A DNA stretch of 64,000 bases from the NCBI GenBank assembly GCA_964370185.1, contig CAYJIJ010000001.1:61539-125538 (forward strand), in the 5' to 3' direction. Positions 16,812 through 25,557 of the stretch are shown one piece after another. A program made the translations under genes and the position numbers. Below the pieces are notes generated by a model that saw nothing but the letters and a program-made list of their open reading frames with translations, made no database searches and was not told the DNA's origin. The stretch is from CAYJEQ01 sp964370185. Lineage in GTDB: Bacteria > Bacillota > Clostridia > Oscillospirales > Ruminococcaceae. Position 1 is the first letter of the stretch; each line of letters begins with the position of its first letter.

Positions 16812-17521
16812 TGGATTTTAAAATATCACATCTTACAAAGTCCTATTTAGGGGAGAATGTATTTTACGACTTAAACATTGAGATTAAAGGGCATAAGGCG
16901 ATAGGCATAATCGGTGAATCAGGTTGTGGAAAATCCACTCTACTCCGACAGCTTGCCGGAATAGAAATCCCCGACACAGGTGAAATAGAGATAGATGGGC
17001 TTTCCCCTATTAAAAATCTAAAAGAATATAGGAAAAAAATAGGAATGGTGTTTCAAAAGCATAATCTATTCCCCCATCTTACAATAAGAGAAAATATCAC
17101 TCTTATTCTGCACAAGATTAAAAAAGTGGATAAAAACACAGCTGAAACAATCACAAACACACTGCTAAAAAAGCTGCACATAGAGGGTGAAGCCGATAAA
17201 AAACCCCATGAAGTGTCCGGCGGACAGGCGCAGAGGGCGTCGATAGCACGAGCACTTGCTACCGATCCACAGATTATATTTTTAGACGAGCCCACGGCGG
17301 CACTCGACCCAATACTGACCGATGAAGTGCTAAAAGCTGTTACCGAGCTAAAGCATGAGGGGCATGGCTTTATATTTGTAACCCATGAAATATCTTTTTT
17401 AAGAGAGTTTGCCGATTATATCATATTTTTAAAAGATGGTGTCGTGTGCGAGCATGGTGAGGCTTCTCTCTTAGAAAATCCTAAGACAAAGGAGCTTTCT
17501 GAGTTTTTAAAAATATATTAA
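16811..17521 (+). CDS. Amino-acid ABC transporter ATP-binding protein
   Basis: A 236-residue ATPase of the GlnQ/HisP class. Walker A is GESGCGKST (about 36-44), the signature is VSGGQAQRASIARAL, Walker B is IIFLDEPTAALDP and the switch His is in FVTHE. It powers the permease encoded directly upstream. ATG 16811 shares its A with the permease stop codon. Followed by a long hairpin at 17540-17620 that probably ends the operon. Confidence 0.94.
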   Translation: MDFKISHLTKSYLGENVFYDLNIEIKGHKAIGIIGESGCGKSTLLRQLAGIEIPDTGEIEIDGLSPIKNLKEYRKKIGMVFQKHNLFPHLTIRENITLILHKIKKVDKNTAETITNTLLKKLHIEGEADKKPHEVSGGQAQRASIARALATDPQIIFLDEPTAALDPILTDEVLKAVTELKHEGHGFIFVTHEISFLREFADYIIFLKDGVVCEHGEASLLENPKTKELSEFLKIY

Positions 17522-17539
17522 AACGGCATTTTGATTATC

Positions 17540-17620
17540 TCTTTAATTTAATAAATATCTTTATATATCTAATGCTGAGCAGCGTGGTGCTTAGTATTAG
17601 ATATATTTATATTAAAGAGC
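17540..17620. repeat. Long intergenic hairpin (about 80 nt)
   Basis: CTCTTTAAT...ATTAAAGAG outer arms enclose ATAAATAT/ATATTTAT (with a three-base bulge) and an inner stem 17568-17582 with 17589-17603 around GCGTGG. The left side has an extra eight-base bulge. It lies 18 bp after the amino-acid transporter ATPase and is not T-tailed. Either an operon terminator or a small mobile palindrome. Confidence 0.55.
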
Positions 17621-17658
17621 TTTAGCAAGGTAATATTGCTTTTCTTACATATAAAAGG

Positions 17659-17684
17659 AAAAATGTAAAATGTTTTACATTTTT
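17659..17684. promoter_or_regulatory. Palindromic operator-like site upstream of the peptide ABC operon
   Basis: A perfect 12-bp inverted repeat (AAAAATGTAAAA, TG, TTTTACATTTTT). TATAAT hexamers follow at 17686 and 17701, the second preceded by TG. It could be an operator overlapping the -35 region of the promoter for the genes starting at 17830. Confidence 0.4.
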
Positions 17685-17829
17685 ATATAATGAAATTATG
17701 TATAATGTCTATATAGTAATTAAACCAATTACCTTACTATTTGTTAAAGGTTTTTTGCTAAATGCTACACAAGTTTATAAAAAAAGATTTTTCAAATTGT
17801 AAAGTAAACTAATTTAAGGAGGATTTTTT

Positions 17830-18198
17830 ATGCATTTTTTAGAATATGAAACATGGAAATTAAAAGACGGGGTCGACCTTGTGGAATACGAGGAAGCAAT
17901 TACAAAATGGTTTAGATATTTAGTAGAAAAGAAAAAAGAGCTCTTCCCCGAGTGGGTTAGTGCTAAATACTATCAAAAGACTGATCATGACGGCGCACCC
18001 ACAGGTGTTTATGTAATGATATTTGAATACGATTCAATCGAGGGGCATCATGCTTATAAGGACAGACGCAAAAACTGGGACGGCCCTTATGCTGAATACA
18101 AAACCTACGACCCATACCAAGACTATTTTGACCTTGATACAGTTACCACAGAGTATTTTGTGCCAATGCAAACCGAAGAATGGTTTAATTTTGGATAA
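17830..18198 (+). CDS. Unknown 122-residue protein leading the peptide ABC operon
   Basis: No family is recognised. The product is acidic and aromatic-rich (MHFLEYETWKLKDGVDL..., many Tyr and Trp), with no membrane segment or signal. The alternation of strands and two helices, with the YVMIFEYDSIEGHHAYKDRR segment, resembles a ferredoxin-like dimeric alpha/beta barrel (NIPSNAP or antibiotic-biosynthesis monooxygenase style); this is inference. It has a strong AAGGAGG ribosome site and ends 30 bp before the peptide-binding lipoprotein, so it is probably the first gene of that operon and may act on the imported compound. Confidence 0.6.
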   Translation: MHFLEYETWKLKDGVDLVEYEEAITKWFRYLVEKKKELFPEWVSAKYYQKTDHDGAPTGVYVMIFEYDSIEGHHAYKDRRKNWDGPYAEYKTYDPYQDYFDLDTVTTEYFVPMQTEEWFNFG

Positions 18199-18228
18199 AT
18201 TTTATTTATTTTAAAGGAGAGAAAATCT

Positions 18229-19797
18229 ATGAAAAAACTACTTTCATTACTTTTAGCGGCAACTTTAATGCTTTCATTAGCAGCATGCAGCAGTGAGCCA
18301 GCCTCCTCAGAAGCAGGCGATTCCGAAGCACCTGTTGCAAGTGGCGAAAACGAAGGCGATGCAGAGATAAAAGACAGCCTAATTATTGCACATAAAGGCG
18401 ATACTCCCAATTTTGATACACATGACAATCTAAACGACAACGGCATGAGAATTAATCTAAATATCTATGACCCACTCGTGCGCATGCACAACACTACATA
18501 TGAAATAAGCCCCTGTGTGGCTGAAAGTTGGAGCATTTCCGAGGACGGCAAGGAATACACATTTAAAATCAAAGAGGGAATTAAATTTTCCGATGGCACT
18601 GATTTAAGCGTGGATGATGTGGTATTTTCACTACAAAGAGGCATGGAAATGCCACTTGCAGTACCATCATTTGCAAGGGTTGTTGGAGTTGAAAAAGTGG
18701 ATGAAGCAAATGTAAAGGTAATTCTTGACGGTCCATACCCAGAATTCCTATTTGCTATGGCTCTTCCAACAGCAGGTATTTTAAGCGAAGCTGCTTACAA
18801 TGAGCTTGGCGCCGAAGAATATATGAAATCACCTATCACAACAGGACCATATGTGGTTTCTGAGTGGAGTGTGGGTGAAAAAGTTGAGCTTGTTGCTAAT
18901 GAAAACTACCACATGGGCGAAGTTCCTATTAAAAATGTTGAATTTAGAGTAATTTCCGATGACAATGCGGCGGTTCTATCCCTTGAGTCAGGCGATATAG
19001 ACGCACTTGTTGACGCTCCTTTCACCGCTTACAATAGAATTAGCGAAAACAGCGAGCTTGCTCTACATGAGGGTACAACCTTTGGATATAACTACATCCT
19101 ATTCAACACCGCTTCAGGCCCATTTGCAGACCCTAAAGCAAGGGAAGCAATGGCATATGCAACCGATAAGGAAGCTATACTATTTGCGGCATTTGACGGA
19201 TATGGACATATCATCGACACCCCAGCACTTCCCGAATATGTGGGTTATACAGATGAAGTTACAAAATATGCATATGATTTAGAGATGGCAAAAACTCTAT
19301 TTGCCGAAGCTGGAATTAATGCTGGTGATGAAATAGTTGTAACCTCCTATGAGCCTGTATGCGCTAAAGTTTCCCAAGTGCTACAAAATTCACTTGCGGA
19401 AATAGATATAAACTTAAAGATTGAAACACTCGAAAGAGCGGCATACACAGAAAAAATGACGGATGGCGATTTCCATATGACAACTTCAAACTGCACATTT
19501 ACCTCCCCAACAATAGATGAGGCTGTATTTACCATGATTCACAGCGGCGAAATTGGACAGGGCAACTACGGCGGTTATCAAAATGAAGTTGTAGACAGGA
19601 CTTTAGAAGAAGCAAGAGCAAGCCTTGATCAAGATGAAAGAGCAAGCATTTACAACGAGCTCTTAATAGAAATGAGTAATGACCTTCCTATGATTCCAAC
19701 AATCTGGAGAGTTAAAAACATTTCTGCGGATGCTAATCTAAAGGGCGTTGAGTGCAATCCATGGTCATTCTACAATATTTATGATTTTAGCTGGTAA
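18229..19797 (+). CDS. Peptide-type ABC transporter substrate-binding lipoprotein (SBP family 5)
   Basis: A 522-residue family-5 extracellular solute-binding protein (OppA/DppA type). Lipobox LSLAAC gives the acylated Cys at residue 22. Mature landmarks are YDPLVRMHNTTYEISPCVAESWSISEDGKEYTFKIKEGIKFSDGTDLSVDDVVFSLQRG near the N-terminal lobe and FNTASGPFADPKAREAMAYATDKEAI in the middle. Family members bind peptides, nickel, opines or other small ligands, so the substrate is open. The four remaining transporter genes follow after a 256-bp gap containing a terminator-like hairpin, which may set a high binding-protein to membrane-protein ratio. Confidence 0.94.
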   Translation: MKKLLSLLLAATLMLSLAACSSEPASSEAGDSEAPVASGENEGDAEIKDSLIIAHKGDTPNFDTHDNLNDNGMRINLNIYDPLVRMHNTTYEISPCVAESWSISEDGKEYTFKIKEGIKFSDGTDLSVDDVVFSLQRGMEMPLAVPSFARVVGVEKVDEANVKVILDGPYPEFLFAMALPTAGILSEAAYNELGAEEYMKSPITTGPYVVSEWSVGEKVELVANENYHMGEVPIKNVEFRVISDDNAAVLSLESGDIDALVDAPFTAYNRISENSELALHEGTTFGYNYILFNTASGPFADPKAREAMAYATDKEAILFAAFDGYGHIIDTPALPEYVGYTDEVTKYAYDLEMAKTLFAEAGINAGDEIVVTSYEPVCAKVSQVLQNSLAEIDINLKIETLERAAYTEKMTDGDFHMTTSNCTFTSPTIDEAVFTMIHSGEIGQGNYGGYQNEVVDRTLEEARASLDQDERASIYNELLIEMSNDLPMIPTIWRVKNISADANLKGVECNPWSFYNIYDFSW

Positions 19798-19834
19798 GCT
19801 TATTTAAGCATATATAATACTGCCTAACGGTAGC

Positions 19835-19866
19835 GGACAAAAGGGGAGTAATACTTCCCTTTTGCC
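19835..19866 (+). terminator. Hairpin between binding protein and permease genes
   Basis: A stem of about 15 bp with one bulge (GGACAAAAGGGGAGTA with TACTTCCCTTTTGCC), followed by ATATATTTTCTTTCTT. It probably terminates or attenuates transcription after the binding protein gene. Confidence 0.65.
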
Positions 19867-20062
19867 ATATATTTTCTTTCTTCAATGATATATCTACTTT
19901 GCAAATCACAATAGATTTTCTTAATTAAGTAATCTCAACACCTTATAAAAATCCCCATCCCCCTGCCTCATATATGGAAAGAGATGGGCTGAAAATACCT
20001 TAAATACGCTTTAATAAGCTGTATATGATAGGTTTGTTAAATTAAAATGATGGGTGATATTT

Positions 20063-20992
20063 ATGCATAAATACATATTTAAGCGTATTCTTTTGATGAT
20101 ACCTGTTTTAATAGGTATCTCGCTAATCGTATTTACCCTGCTGAGCTTTATGCCGGGAAACCCTGCTAAAATGCTCTTGGGCGAGAAAGCCACCGAAGAG
20201 TCACTTGCTGCACTCGAGGAGGAAATGGGGCTAAACGATTCCCTTCCCGTGCGTTATGGAAAGTATATATCGGGTGTGCTCACGGGGGATTTTGGTACTT
20301 CATATGTAAATGGTAGGCCTGTTTCTGAGCTTATTGCTGAGAGGTTCCCCACCACATTTACACTCGCTATGTTCAGCGTAGTATTTGCGATAATTATAGG
20401 GCTTCCGCTCGGTATACTCTCGGCGGTCAAGCAGTACTCATGGATTGATAGCTTAACAACTGTCTTCAGTATGGGATTTATCTCGGTGCCACCCTTTTGG
20501 CTTGGGCTTCTTCTAATAATGGGATTTTCCATACATTTCGATTTACTCCCAGCCTTTGGATCGGACACTTTAGTGCATTTTATTCTCCCAGGTATTACAA
20601 GCTCCGCTTCCACCTTTGCAACACTTATGAGGATGACAAGGTCAACCATGCTTGAAGTAATTAGGCAGGATTATATTGTCACAGCATATGCAAAGGGAGC
20701 GGGTAAGCGCAGAGTAATATTCCACCACAGTCTTAAAAATGCTATGATACCGCTTATTACTGTAATAGGCTTAAATTTCGGCAGTATGCTGGGTGGCTCT
20801 ATAATCACTGAATCGGTATTTGGTATGTCGGGTATAGGGAGTCTTTTAATATTCTCGATAAGAAATAATGATATGCCTACGGTAATGTCATGCACACTAC
20901 TTTTAGCGGTGACATTCGGGGTTATCAATTTGTTGATAGATGTAATATATGCCTTTGTTGACCCCAGAATAAAGGCTCAGTACCAAGGTTAG
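20063..20992 (+). CDS. Peptide-type ABC transporter permease (DppB/OppB family)
   Basis: A 309-residue permease with six predicted membrane segments. The N-terminal MHKYIFKRILLMIPVLIGISLIVF, PGNPAKMLLGEKAT and the EAA-type loop VTAYAKGAGKRRVIFHHSLKNAMIPL are typical of DppB/OppB. It forms the channel with the next permease. ATG 20063 is favoured by GGTGAT a few bases upstream; a GTG at 20054 is the alternative. The 3' gene starts 11 bp after its stop. Confidence 0.94.
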   Translation: MHKYIFKRILLMIPVLIGISLIVFTLLSFMPGNPAKMLLGEKATEESLAALEEEMGLNDSLPVRYGKYISGVLTGDFGTSYVNGRPVSELIAERFPTTFTLAMFSVVFAIIIGLPLGILSAVKQYSWIDSLTTVFSMGFISVPPFWLGLLLIMGFSIHFDLLPAFGSDTLVHFILPGITSSASTFATLMRMTRSTMLEVIRQDYIVTAYAKGAGKRRVIFHHSLKNAMIPLITVIGLNFGSMLGGSIITESVFGMSGIGSLLIFSIRNNDMPTVMSCTLLLAVTFGVINLLIDVIYAFVDPRIKAQYQG

Positions 20993-21003
20993 GAGGTGCC
21001 ACT

Positions 21004-21885
21004 ATGCAAAGAAAAAATTCTAAAGTAAACACTGTTGTAAAGCGCACTCAGGCGCAGATGATATGGCACCAACTTCTTAAAAACAAGCTTGCGGTGCTGG
21101 GACTCTTAGTGCTTTTAGCCTTTATTTTAGGCACTGCATATGTGCATTTCTTTGTGGATTATGATTTGATTGTTCGCCACAACTATTCTGAGCGTCTTCA
21201 AGGGATGAGCTCTGCACATTGGTTTGGCACGGATGCCTACGGCAGGGATATGTTCCTCCGCCTGCTTTATGGGGCGAGAATATCGCTTTCCATTGCATTT
21301 TTCACTGTTATCGGAGGAATGATATTCGGCGGTATGATAGGATCTATTGCTGGCTTTTATGGAGGTAAAATAGACATTATCGTAATGAGGTTTATGGATA
21401 TGTTTATGGCGATACCCTCAATGCTAATGGCTATATGCATAGTATCTGTTTTAGGGCCTGGCATGATGAATTTATTTTTAGCTATTACAATAGCATTAAT
21501 TCCAGGTTTTGCAATGCTTGTTCGCTCATGTGTGCTCACGATAAAGGACAGCGACTATATAGAAGCTGCAAGAGCTGGCGGTACAAGTACTACAAGGATA
21601 ATTCTTAGGCATATACTGCCCAACTCCATGGGGCCAATACTTGTACAAGCGACACTAAGCATGGGCGGTGTAATACTCACAGCCGCTTCACTTAGCTTTA
21701 TCGGGCTTGGAATAAGCCCACCCACCCCCGAATGGGGAGCAATTTTAACCGAAGGGCAAGAGCATTTAAGAGAATATCCCCATTTGGTTATTATACCGGG
21801 GCTTACAATAATGCTTTCGGTGCTCGCCTGCAACTTCTTGGGAGATGGTATCAGAGATGCCCTTGACCCCAAGCTAAAACAATAG
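21004..21885 (+). CDS. Peptide-type ABC transporter permease (DppC/OppC family)
   Basis: A 293-residue DppC/OppC-type permease. A cytoplasmic N-terminus precedes the first helix (LAVLGLLVLLAFILG), followed by the HWFGTDAYGRDMFLRLLYGARISL segment characteristic of the family. The EAA loop is IEAARAGGTSTTRIILRHILPNSMGP. The C-terminal DGIRDALDPKLKQ is the common ending. Strong AGGAGG ribosome site. It pairs with the preceding permease. Confidence 0.95.
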   Translation: MQRKNSKVNTVVKRTQAQMIWHQLLKNKLAVLGLLVLLAFILGTAYVHFFVDYDLIVRHNYSERLQGMSSAHWFGTDAYGRDMFLRLLYGARISLSIAFFTVIGGMIFGGMIGSIAGFYGGKIDIIVMRFMDMFMAIPSMLMAICIVSVLGPGMMNLFLAITIALIPGFAMLVRSCVLTIKDSDYIEAARAGGTSTTRIILRHILPNSMGPILVQATLSMGGVILTAASLSFIGLGISPPTPEWGAILTEGQEHLREYPHLVIIPGLTIMLSVLACNFLGDGIRDALDPKLKQ

Positions 21886-21898
21886 TGGGGTGAAAAAC

Positions 21899-22951
21899 AT
21901 GAATAACAATATGCTACTTGAGATAAAAGATTTAATTGTGAGCTACGATACTGAAGACGGAATTGTAAGGGCGGTTAATAAAATATCTTTCTCTGTAAAT
22001 AAAGGCAAAACCCTCGGTATAGTTGGTGAAACCGGTGCTGGGAAAACCACTGCGGCAAAAAGTATTTTAAGGCTTTTGCCCGAGCGCACAGGCAATATAC
22101 GAAATGGAGAAATTTATTTTAATGGAGATAATGTACTCACCCTTTCAGAGCATGAAATAATGGCTATTAGGGGGGAGAAAATATCAATGATTTTCCAAGA
22201 CCCTATGAGCAGTCTAAACCCTGTGCTCACTGTGGGTGAGCAGATAGGAGAAGTGCTCTTTCTGCACAGTAATATCGAAAAAAGGAAGGGCAGTAAAAAG
22301 CCCGCTGGCGAATTAAAGGAAGAGATAGAAAAGCGAGTGGATGAAATCCTTGAGCTTGTTGGAATACCCGCTTCAAGAAAAAAGGACTATCCCCATCAGT
22401 TTTCAGGCGGAATGAAGCAGAGGGTAATAATTGCTATGGCGCTTGTTTGTAGTCCTGAACTTGTAATTGCGGATGAACCTACCACTGCACTCGATGTAAC
22501 CATACAGGCGCAAGTTTTAGAAATTATGGAAAACTTAAAAAAGCAGTTTAACACTGCCATGATAATGATTACCCATGATTTGGGGATAGTTGCACAGGTG
22601 TGTGACGATGTAGCGGTTATGTATGCAGGTGAAATTGTGGAGCAAGGGACTGTGGAGGATATATTTGATAAAAGCAAAAAGCACCACCCATACACACTGG
22701 GGTTGTTTGATTCCATCCCTAAAATCCACGACGATGCACCGAGATTAAAGCCGATATTTGGACTCATGCCAGACCCTGTAAACCTCCCCGAAGGGTGCAA
22801 ATTTTCCCCCCGTTGCAGTTATTGCACAGAAGAATGCAAAAGTGGTGAAATAGATTATGTAATAAATGATGGTCACCGCATAAAATGTATTAATTTAGAC
22901 GGTGAAGAAACTATCTTAATGGAAAACGAGGAGGTGGCATACGATGTCTAA
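21899..22951 (+). CDS. Peptide-type ABC transporter ATP-binding protein (DppD/OppD family)
   Basis: A 350-residue ATPase with Walker A GETGAGKTT, the signature FSGGMKQRVIIAMAL, Walker B ELVIADEPTTALDV and H-loop MITHD. The C-terminal Cys-rich segment GCKFSPRCSYCTEECKSGE is typical of OppD/DppD proteins, where related cysteines hold an Fe-S cluster in some members. ATG 21899 follows GGGGTG by six bases; a GTG at 21890 is less likely. The 3' end overlaps the next gene by eight bases. Confidence 0.95.
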   Translation: MNNNMLLEIKDLIVSYDTEDGIVRAVNKISFSVNKGKTLGIVGETGAGKTTAAKSILRLLPERTGNIRNGEIYFNGDNVLTLSEHEIMAIRGEKISMIFQDPMSSLNPVLTVGEQIGEVLFLHSNIEKRKGSKKPAGELKEEIEKRVDEILELVGIPASRKKDYPHQFSGGMKQRVIIAMALVCSPELVIADEPTTALDVTIQAQVLEIMENLKKQFNTAMIMITHDLGIVAQVCDDVAVMYAGEIVEQGTVEDIFDKSKKHHPYTLGLFDSIPKIHDDAPRLKPIFGLMPDPVNLPEGCKFSPRCSYCTEECKSGEIDYVINDGHRIKCINLDGEETILMENEEVAYDV

Positions 22952-23894
22952 TCCCATTTTATATACAAAAGGACTTAAAAAATATTTTAAAACCTCACAG
23001 GGGCTTTTACATGCAGTTGACGGCGTGGACATCTCAATTGACGAGGGCAAAACCTTGGGTGTGGTGGGTGAATCGGGTTGTGGTAAGTCTACACTCGGCA
23101 GACTTATGCTCCGCCTTTTAGAGCCCACAGCAGGAGAAATATTCTACAATGGCGAAGACATTTGCAAATACCCACCCTCGCAGATGAAAAAGATGCGCCT
23201 ACAGATGCAGATGATATTTCAAGATCCTTATATGTCGCTCAATCCTCGTATGTCGGTAAGTGAATTAATCTCCGAGCCGATTATATCCAATAAGCTTATT
23301 CGAGACAAAGCTGAAATAACCAAAAAAGTAGAAAACCTCATGGAGGTCGTGGGGCTTGCACAGAGATTTATAAACTCCTACCCCCACGAGCTCGACGGCG
23401 GCAGACGCCAGAGAATAGGTATTGCAAGGGCACTCTCCGTTGATCCTAAGTTCATTGTCTGTGATGAGCCGGTTTCGGCGCTCGATGTATCAATTCAAGC
23501 ACAGGTATTAAATCTAATGATGGATTTGCAAGAGCAAATGGGACTTACCTATATGTTTATCACCCATGATTTATCGGTAGTAAAGCATATAAGTGACGAA
23601 ATTATAGTTATGTATTTGGGGCAATGTGTTGAGAGAGTGTCGGCAAAAGAGCTCTTTACAAACCCACTCCACCCCTATTCAAAAGCGCTTCTCTCTGCAA
23701 TCCCCATTCCAGATATTAGCTTTAGGGGCAAACCACGCGAAATACTAAAGGGTGAAGTTGTAAGCCCTATCAATCCAAAGCCTGGATGCCGATTTGCGCC
23801 ACGTTGTGCCCATGCCACCGCCGAATGTGAGCAGAAGAATTTCGAGCTTAAAGAGGTGAGTGAAAATCATTTTGTGGCGTGCAGAGTTTACTGA
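22944..23894 (+). CDS. Peptide-type ABC transporter ATP-binding protein (DppF/OppF family)
   Basis: A 316-residue second ATPase. Walker A is GESGCGKST, Walker B FIVCDEPVSALDV and the H-loop FITHD. The ABC signature reads LDGGRRQRIGIARAL rather than the usual LSGGQRQR; I recall this variant from clostridial peptide transporters, so it is probably functional. The C-terminal GCRFAPRCAHATAEC segment is present. ATG 22944 overlaps the oppD-type stop (translational coupling) with GGAGGTG upstream. It ends the operon, before a strong palindrome. Confidence 0.94.
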   Translation: MSNPILYTKGLKKYFKTSQGLLHAVDGVDISIDEGKTLGVVGESGCGKSTLGRLMLRLLEPTAGEIFYNGEDICKYPPSQMKKMRLQMQMIFQDPYMSLNPRMSVSELISEPIISNKLIRDKAEITKKVENLMEVVGLAQRFINSYPHELDGGRRQRIGIARALSVDPKFIVCDEPVSALDVSIQAQVLNLMMDLQEQMGLTYMFITHDLSVVKHISDEIIVMYLGQCVERVSAKELFTNPLHPYSKALLSAIPIPDISFRGKPREILKGEVVSPINPKPGCRFAPRCAHATAECEQKNFELKEVSENHFVACRVY

Positions 23895-23955
23895 GTTTGG
23901 CTTTTACAACAATCATAGAATGTCTCATATTATTTGTGATAACGCAAAAAATTAC

Positions 23956-24010
23956 AACTAATTTATGCTCTTACCCCTGTATATCAGAGGTAAGAGCATA
24001 AAAATTAGTT
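23956..24010. terminator. Bidirectional palindrome, TTTATGCTCTT family copy 2
   Basis: A 20-bp stem (left arm 23956-23975, right arm 23989-24010, two-base bulge) between the convergent OppF-type and ABC-F genes. It shares its TTTATGCTCTT...AGAGCATAAA core with 10051-10092. Its position suggests a bidirectional terminator. Confidence 0.6.
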
Positions 24011-24012
24011 AC

Positions 24013-25479
24013 TTATAGGTGTACTTCTTTTGTAGCGATATTTTCACTAAAAGCACTGTCGTGCTCAACAAATAAAATAGTGGGCTTAAAGCGAGTGATT
24101 AAATTCTCTATTTGAATGCGCGAGATTACATCAATAAAATTAAGTGGCTCATCCCAAATATATAAATGTGCTTTCTCTGCAAGACTCTTTGCAATAAGCA
24201 CTTTTTTCTTTTGTCCTCCGCTGAAATCCTTTATGTCTTTGTCAAACTGTATTCTCGAGAAACCCAATTTTCGCAAAACTGCCTTAAAGAGGCTTTCATC
24301 CAGTTCATTCTGAGCCGCATAATCCGACAAATTACCGCAAAGCCCACTTGTATCCTGAGCAACATAGGAAATCTTAATATCGTTTACTTTTTTAAAATTG
24401 CCCGTATAGCTTATATCTTCTCCGCAAATTAGCTTAAGAAGGCTTGACTTGCCCGAGCCATTTTTGCCTATTAGAGCAATTCTATCGCCCTGCTCAATGG
24501 AAAAACTTATATTTTCACATGCAATTTTAAAGCCGTAATTTACTGAAACATCCTCAAGCACAACCATTTTCTTTGCATGATGTGTAAGACTTGAAATTTT
24601 TAGCTCATCGCTAATTTCTATATTTTTTAATAGTTTAGTTTTTTCCTCTATTTCTGCTTCTTTTCGATGCTCTATTGCCTTTGAGCGAGCCATCATTTTA
24701 GCAGCTAAATGCCCCACTCTTCCCCTGTCAAAGCAACCAGTGCCTATCTTAGTTGCTTCAAGTCTATCCGACCAATCCGCCTTTTCTTTAGCGGTTTTAT
24801 CAAGCCTTTTAATTTCCTTTTTTAGTTTCTCATTTTCATAAAGCTCAAAATTATCCTGCATATCTTTATTTTTTAACCATGTGGAAAAATCACCTTTGCA
24901 AATTTCGATATTTGCTCTGTTTATGGATAGAATATGGTCAACTGTTGCATCTAAAAAATTTCTGTCGTGGGAAACAAGTATAAATCCACACTTGGAGTTT
25001 AGATATTTGCTGACAATCTTTCGCGCTTCCATATCAAGGTGATTTGTAGGCTCGTCAATTAGCAAAAAACTATTCTCTCTTAAAAATAAAGCCGCAAGCA
25101 TTACTTTTGTTTGTTCGCCGTTTGAGAGTGTTTTAAATGCTCTGTACAAGACATCTTCCGAGACTCTGAGAAGACTTAATTCTTTTTTTATCTGCCAGTA
25201 TTCACATTCGGGGCAAATTAGCTCTATTATTTCGATTGTGTTTTGCTCTTTATCCTCTATTTCAAATGGAAAATACTGAAAATCGACTGAGGCAGATATA
25301 CTTCCTTTGTATTCATATTCCCCCATGAGCAGCTTTAAAAATGTTGTTTTTCCCCTACCATTTCTCCCTGTGAAACCGAGCTTCCAATCACTGTCAAGGT
25401 GAAATGATACATCTTCAAATACATTTTCATAGCTACCCTCATAGCTAAATGTGAGATTGTTTACATTTATTAAAGACAA
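24013..25479 (-). CDS. ABC-F protein, Lsa-type ribosome protection family
   Basis: A 488-residue soluble protein with two ATPase domains and no membrane segments. Domain 1 has GRNGRGKTT, LSNGEQTKVMLAAL and LLIDEPTNHLD; domain 2 has GKNGSGKSS, FSGGQKKKVLIAKSL and WDEPLNFIDV. The N-terminus (MSLINVNNLTFSYEGSYENVFEDVSF) and the C-terminal FKPTILFVEHD are like Lsa/Vga-type antibiotic-resistance proteins, which release lincosamides, pleuromutilins or streptogramin A from the ribosome. Resistance activity cannot be concluded from sequence, because housekeeping relatives exist. It follows a GNAT gene by 78 bp on the same strand. Confidence 0.85.
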   Translation of the reverse strand: MSLINVNNLTFSYEGSYENVFEDVSFHLDSDWKLGFTGRNGRGKTTFLKLLMGEYEYKGSISASVDFQYFPFEIEDKEQNTIEIIELICPECEYWQIKKELSLLRVSEDVLYRAFKTLSNGEQTKVMLAALFLRENSFLLIDEPTNHLDMEARKIVSKYLNSKCGFILVSHDRNFLDATVDHILSINRANIEICKGDFSTWLKNKDMQDNFELYENEKLKKEIKRLDKTAKEKADWSDRLEATKIGTGCFDRGRVGHLAAKMMARSKAIEHRKEAEIEEKTKLLKNIEISDELKISSLTHHAKKMVVLEDVSVNYGFKIACENISFSIEQGDRIALIGKNGSGKSSLLKLICGEDISYTGNFKKVNDIKISYVAQDTSGLCGNLSDYAAQNELDESLFKAVLRKLGFSRIQFDKDIKDFSGGQKKKVLIAKSLAEKAHLYIWDEPLNFIDVISRIQIENLITRFKPTILFVEHDSAFSENIATKEVHL

Positions 25480-25557
25480 TTTTCATTCCCCACTTTCTTT
25501 TTATTATTTTTTGGCAGTAAAGAGCAAAATATTTAGGGAAAATTTCACCCTATTAGG

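Larger units (their letters stand above)
17522..17829. other. Intergenic region between two ABC operons, no gene
   Basis: The 308-bp region contains the long hairpin (17540-17620), the AAAATGTAAAA palindrome (17659-17684) with promoter-like TATAAT hexamers, and a further AGTAATT/AATTAC dyad around 17718-17745. No coding frame is seen. Confidence 0.6.

Noticed and set aside
24013..25479. ABC transporter ATPase with missing membrane partner
   Set aside because: Two fused ATPase domains with Lsa-type ends mark it as a soluble ABC-F protein, so no permease is expected.
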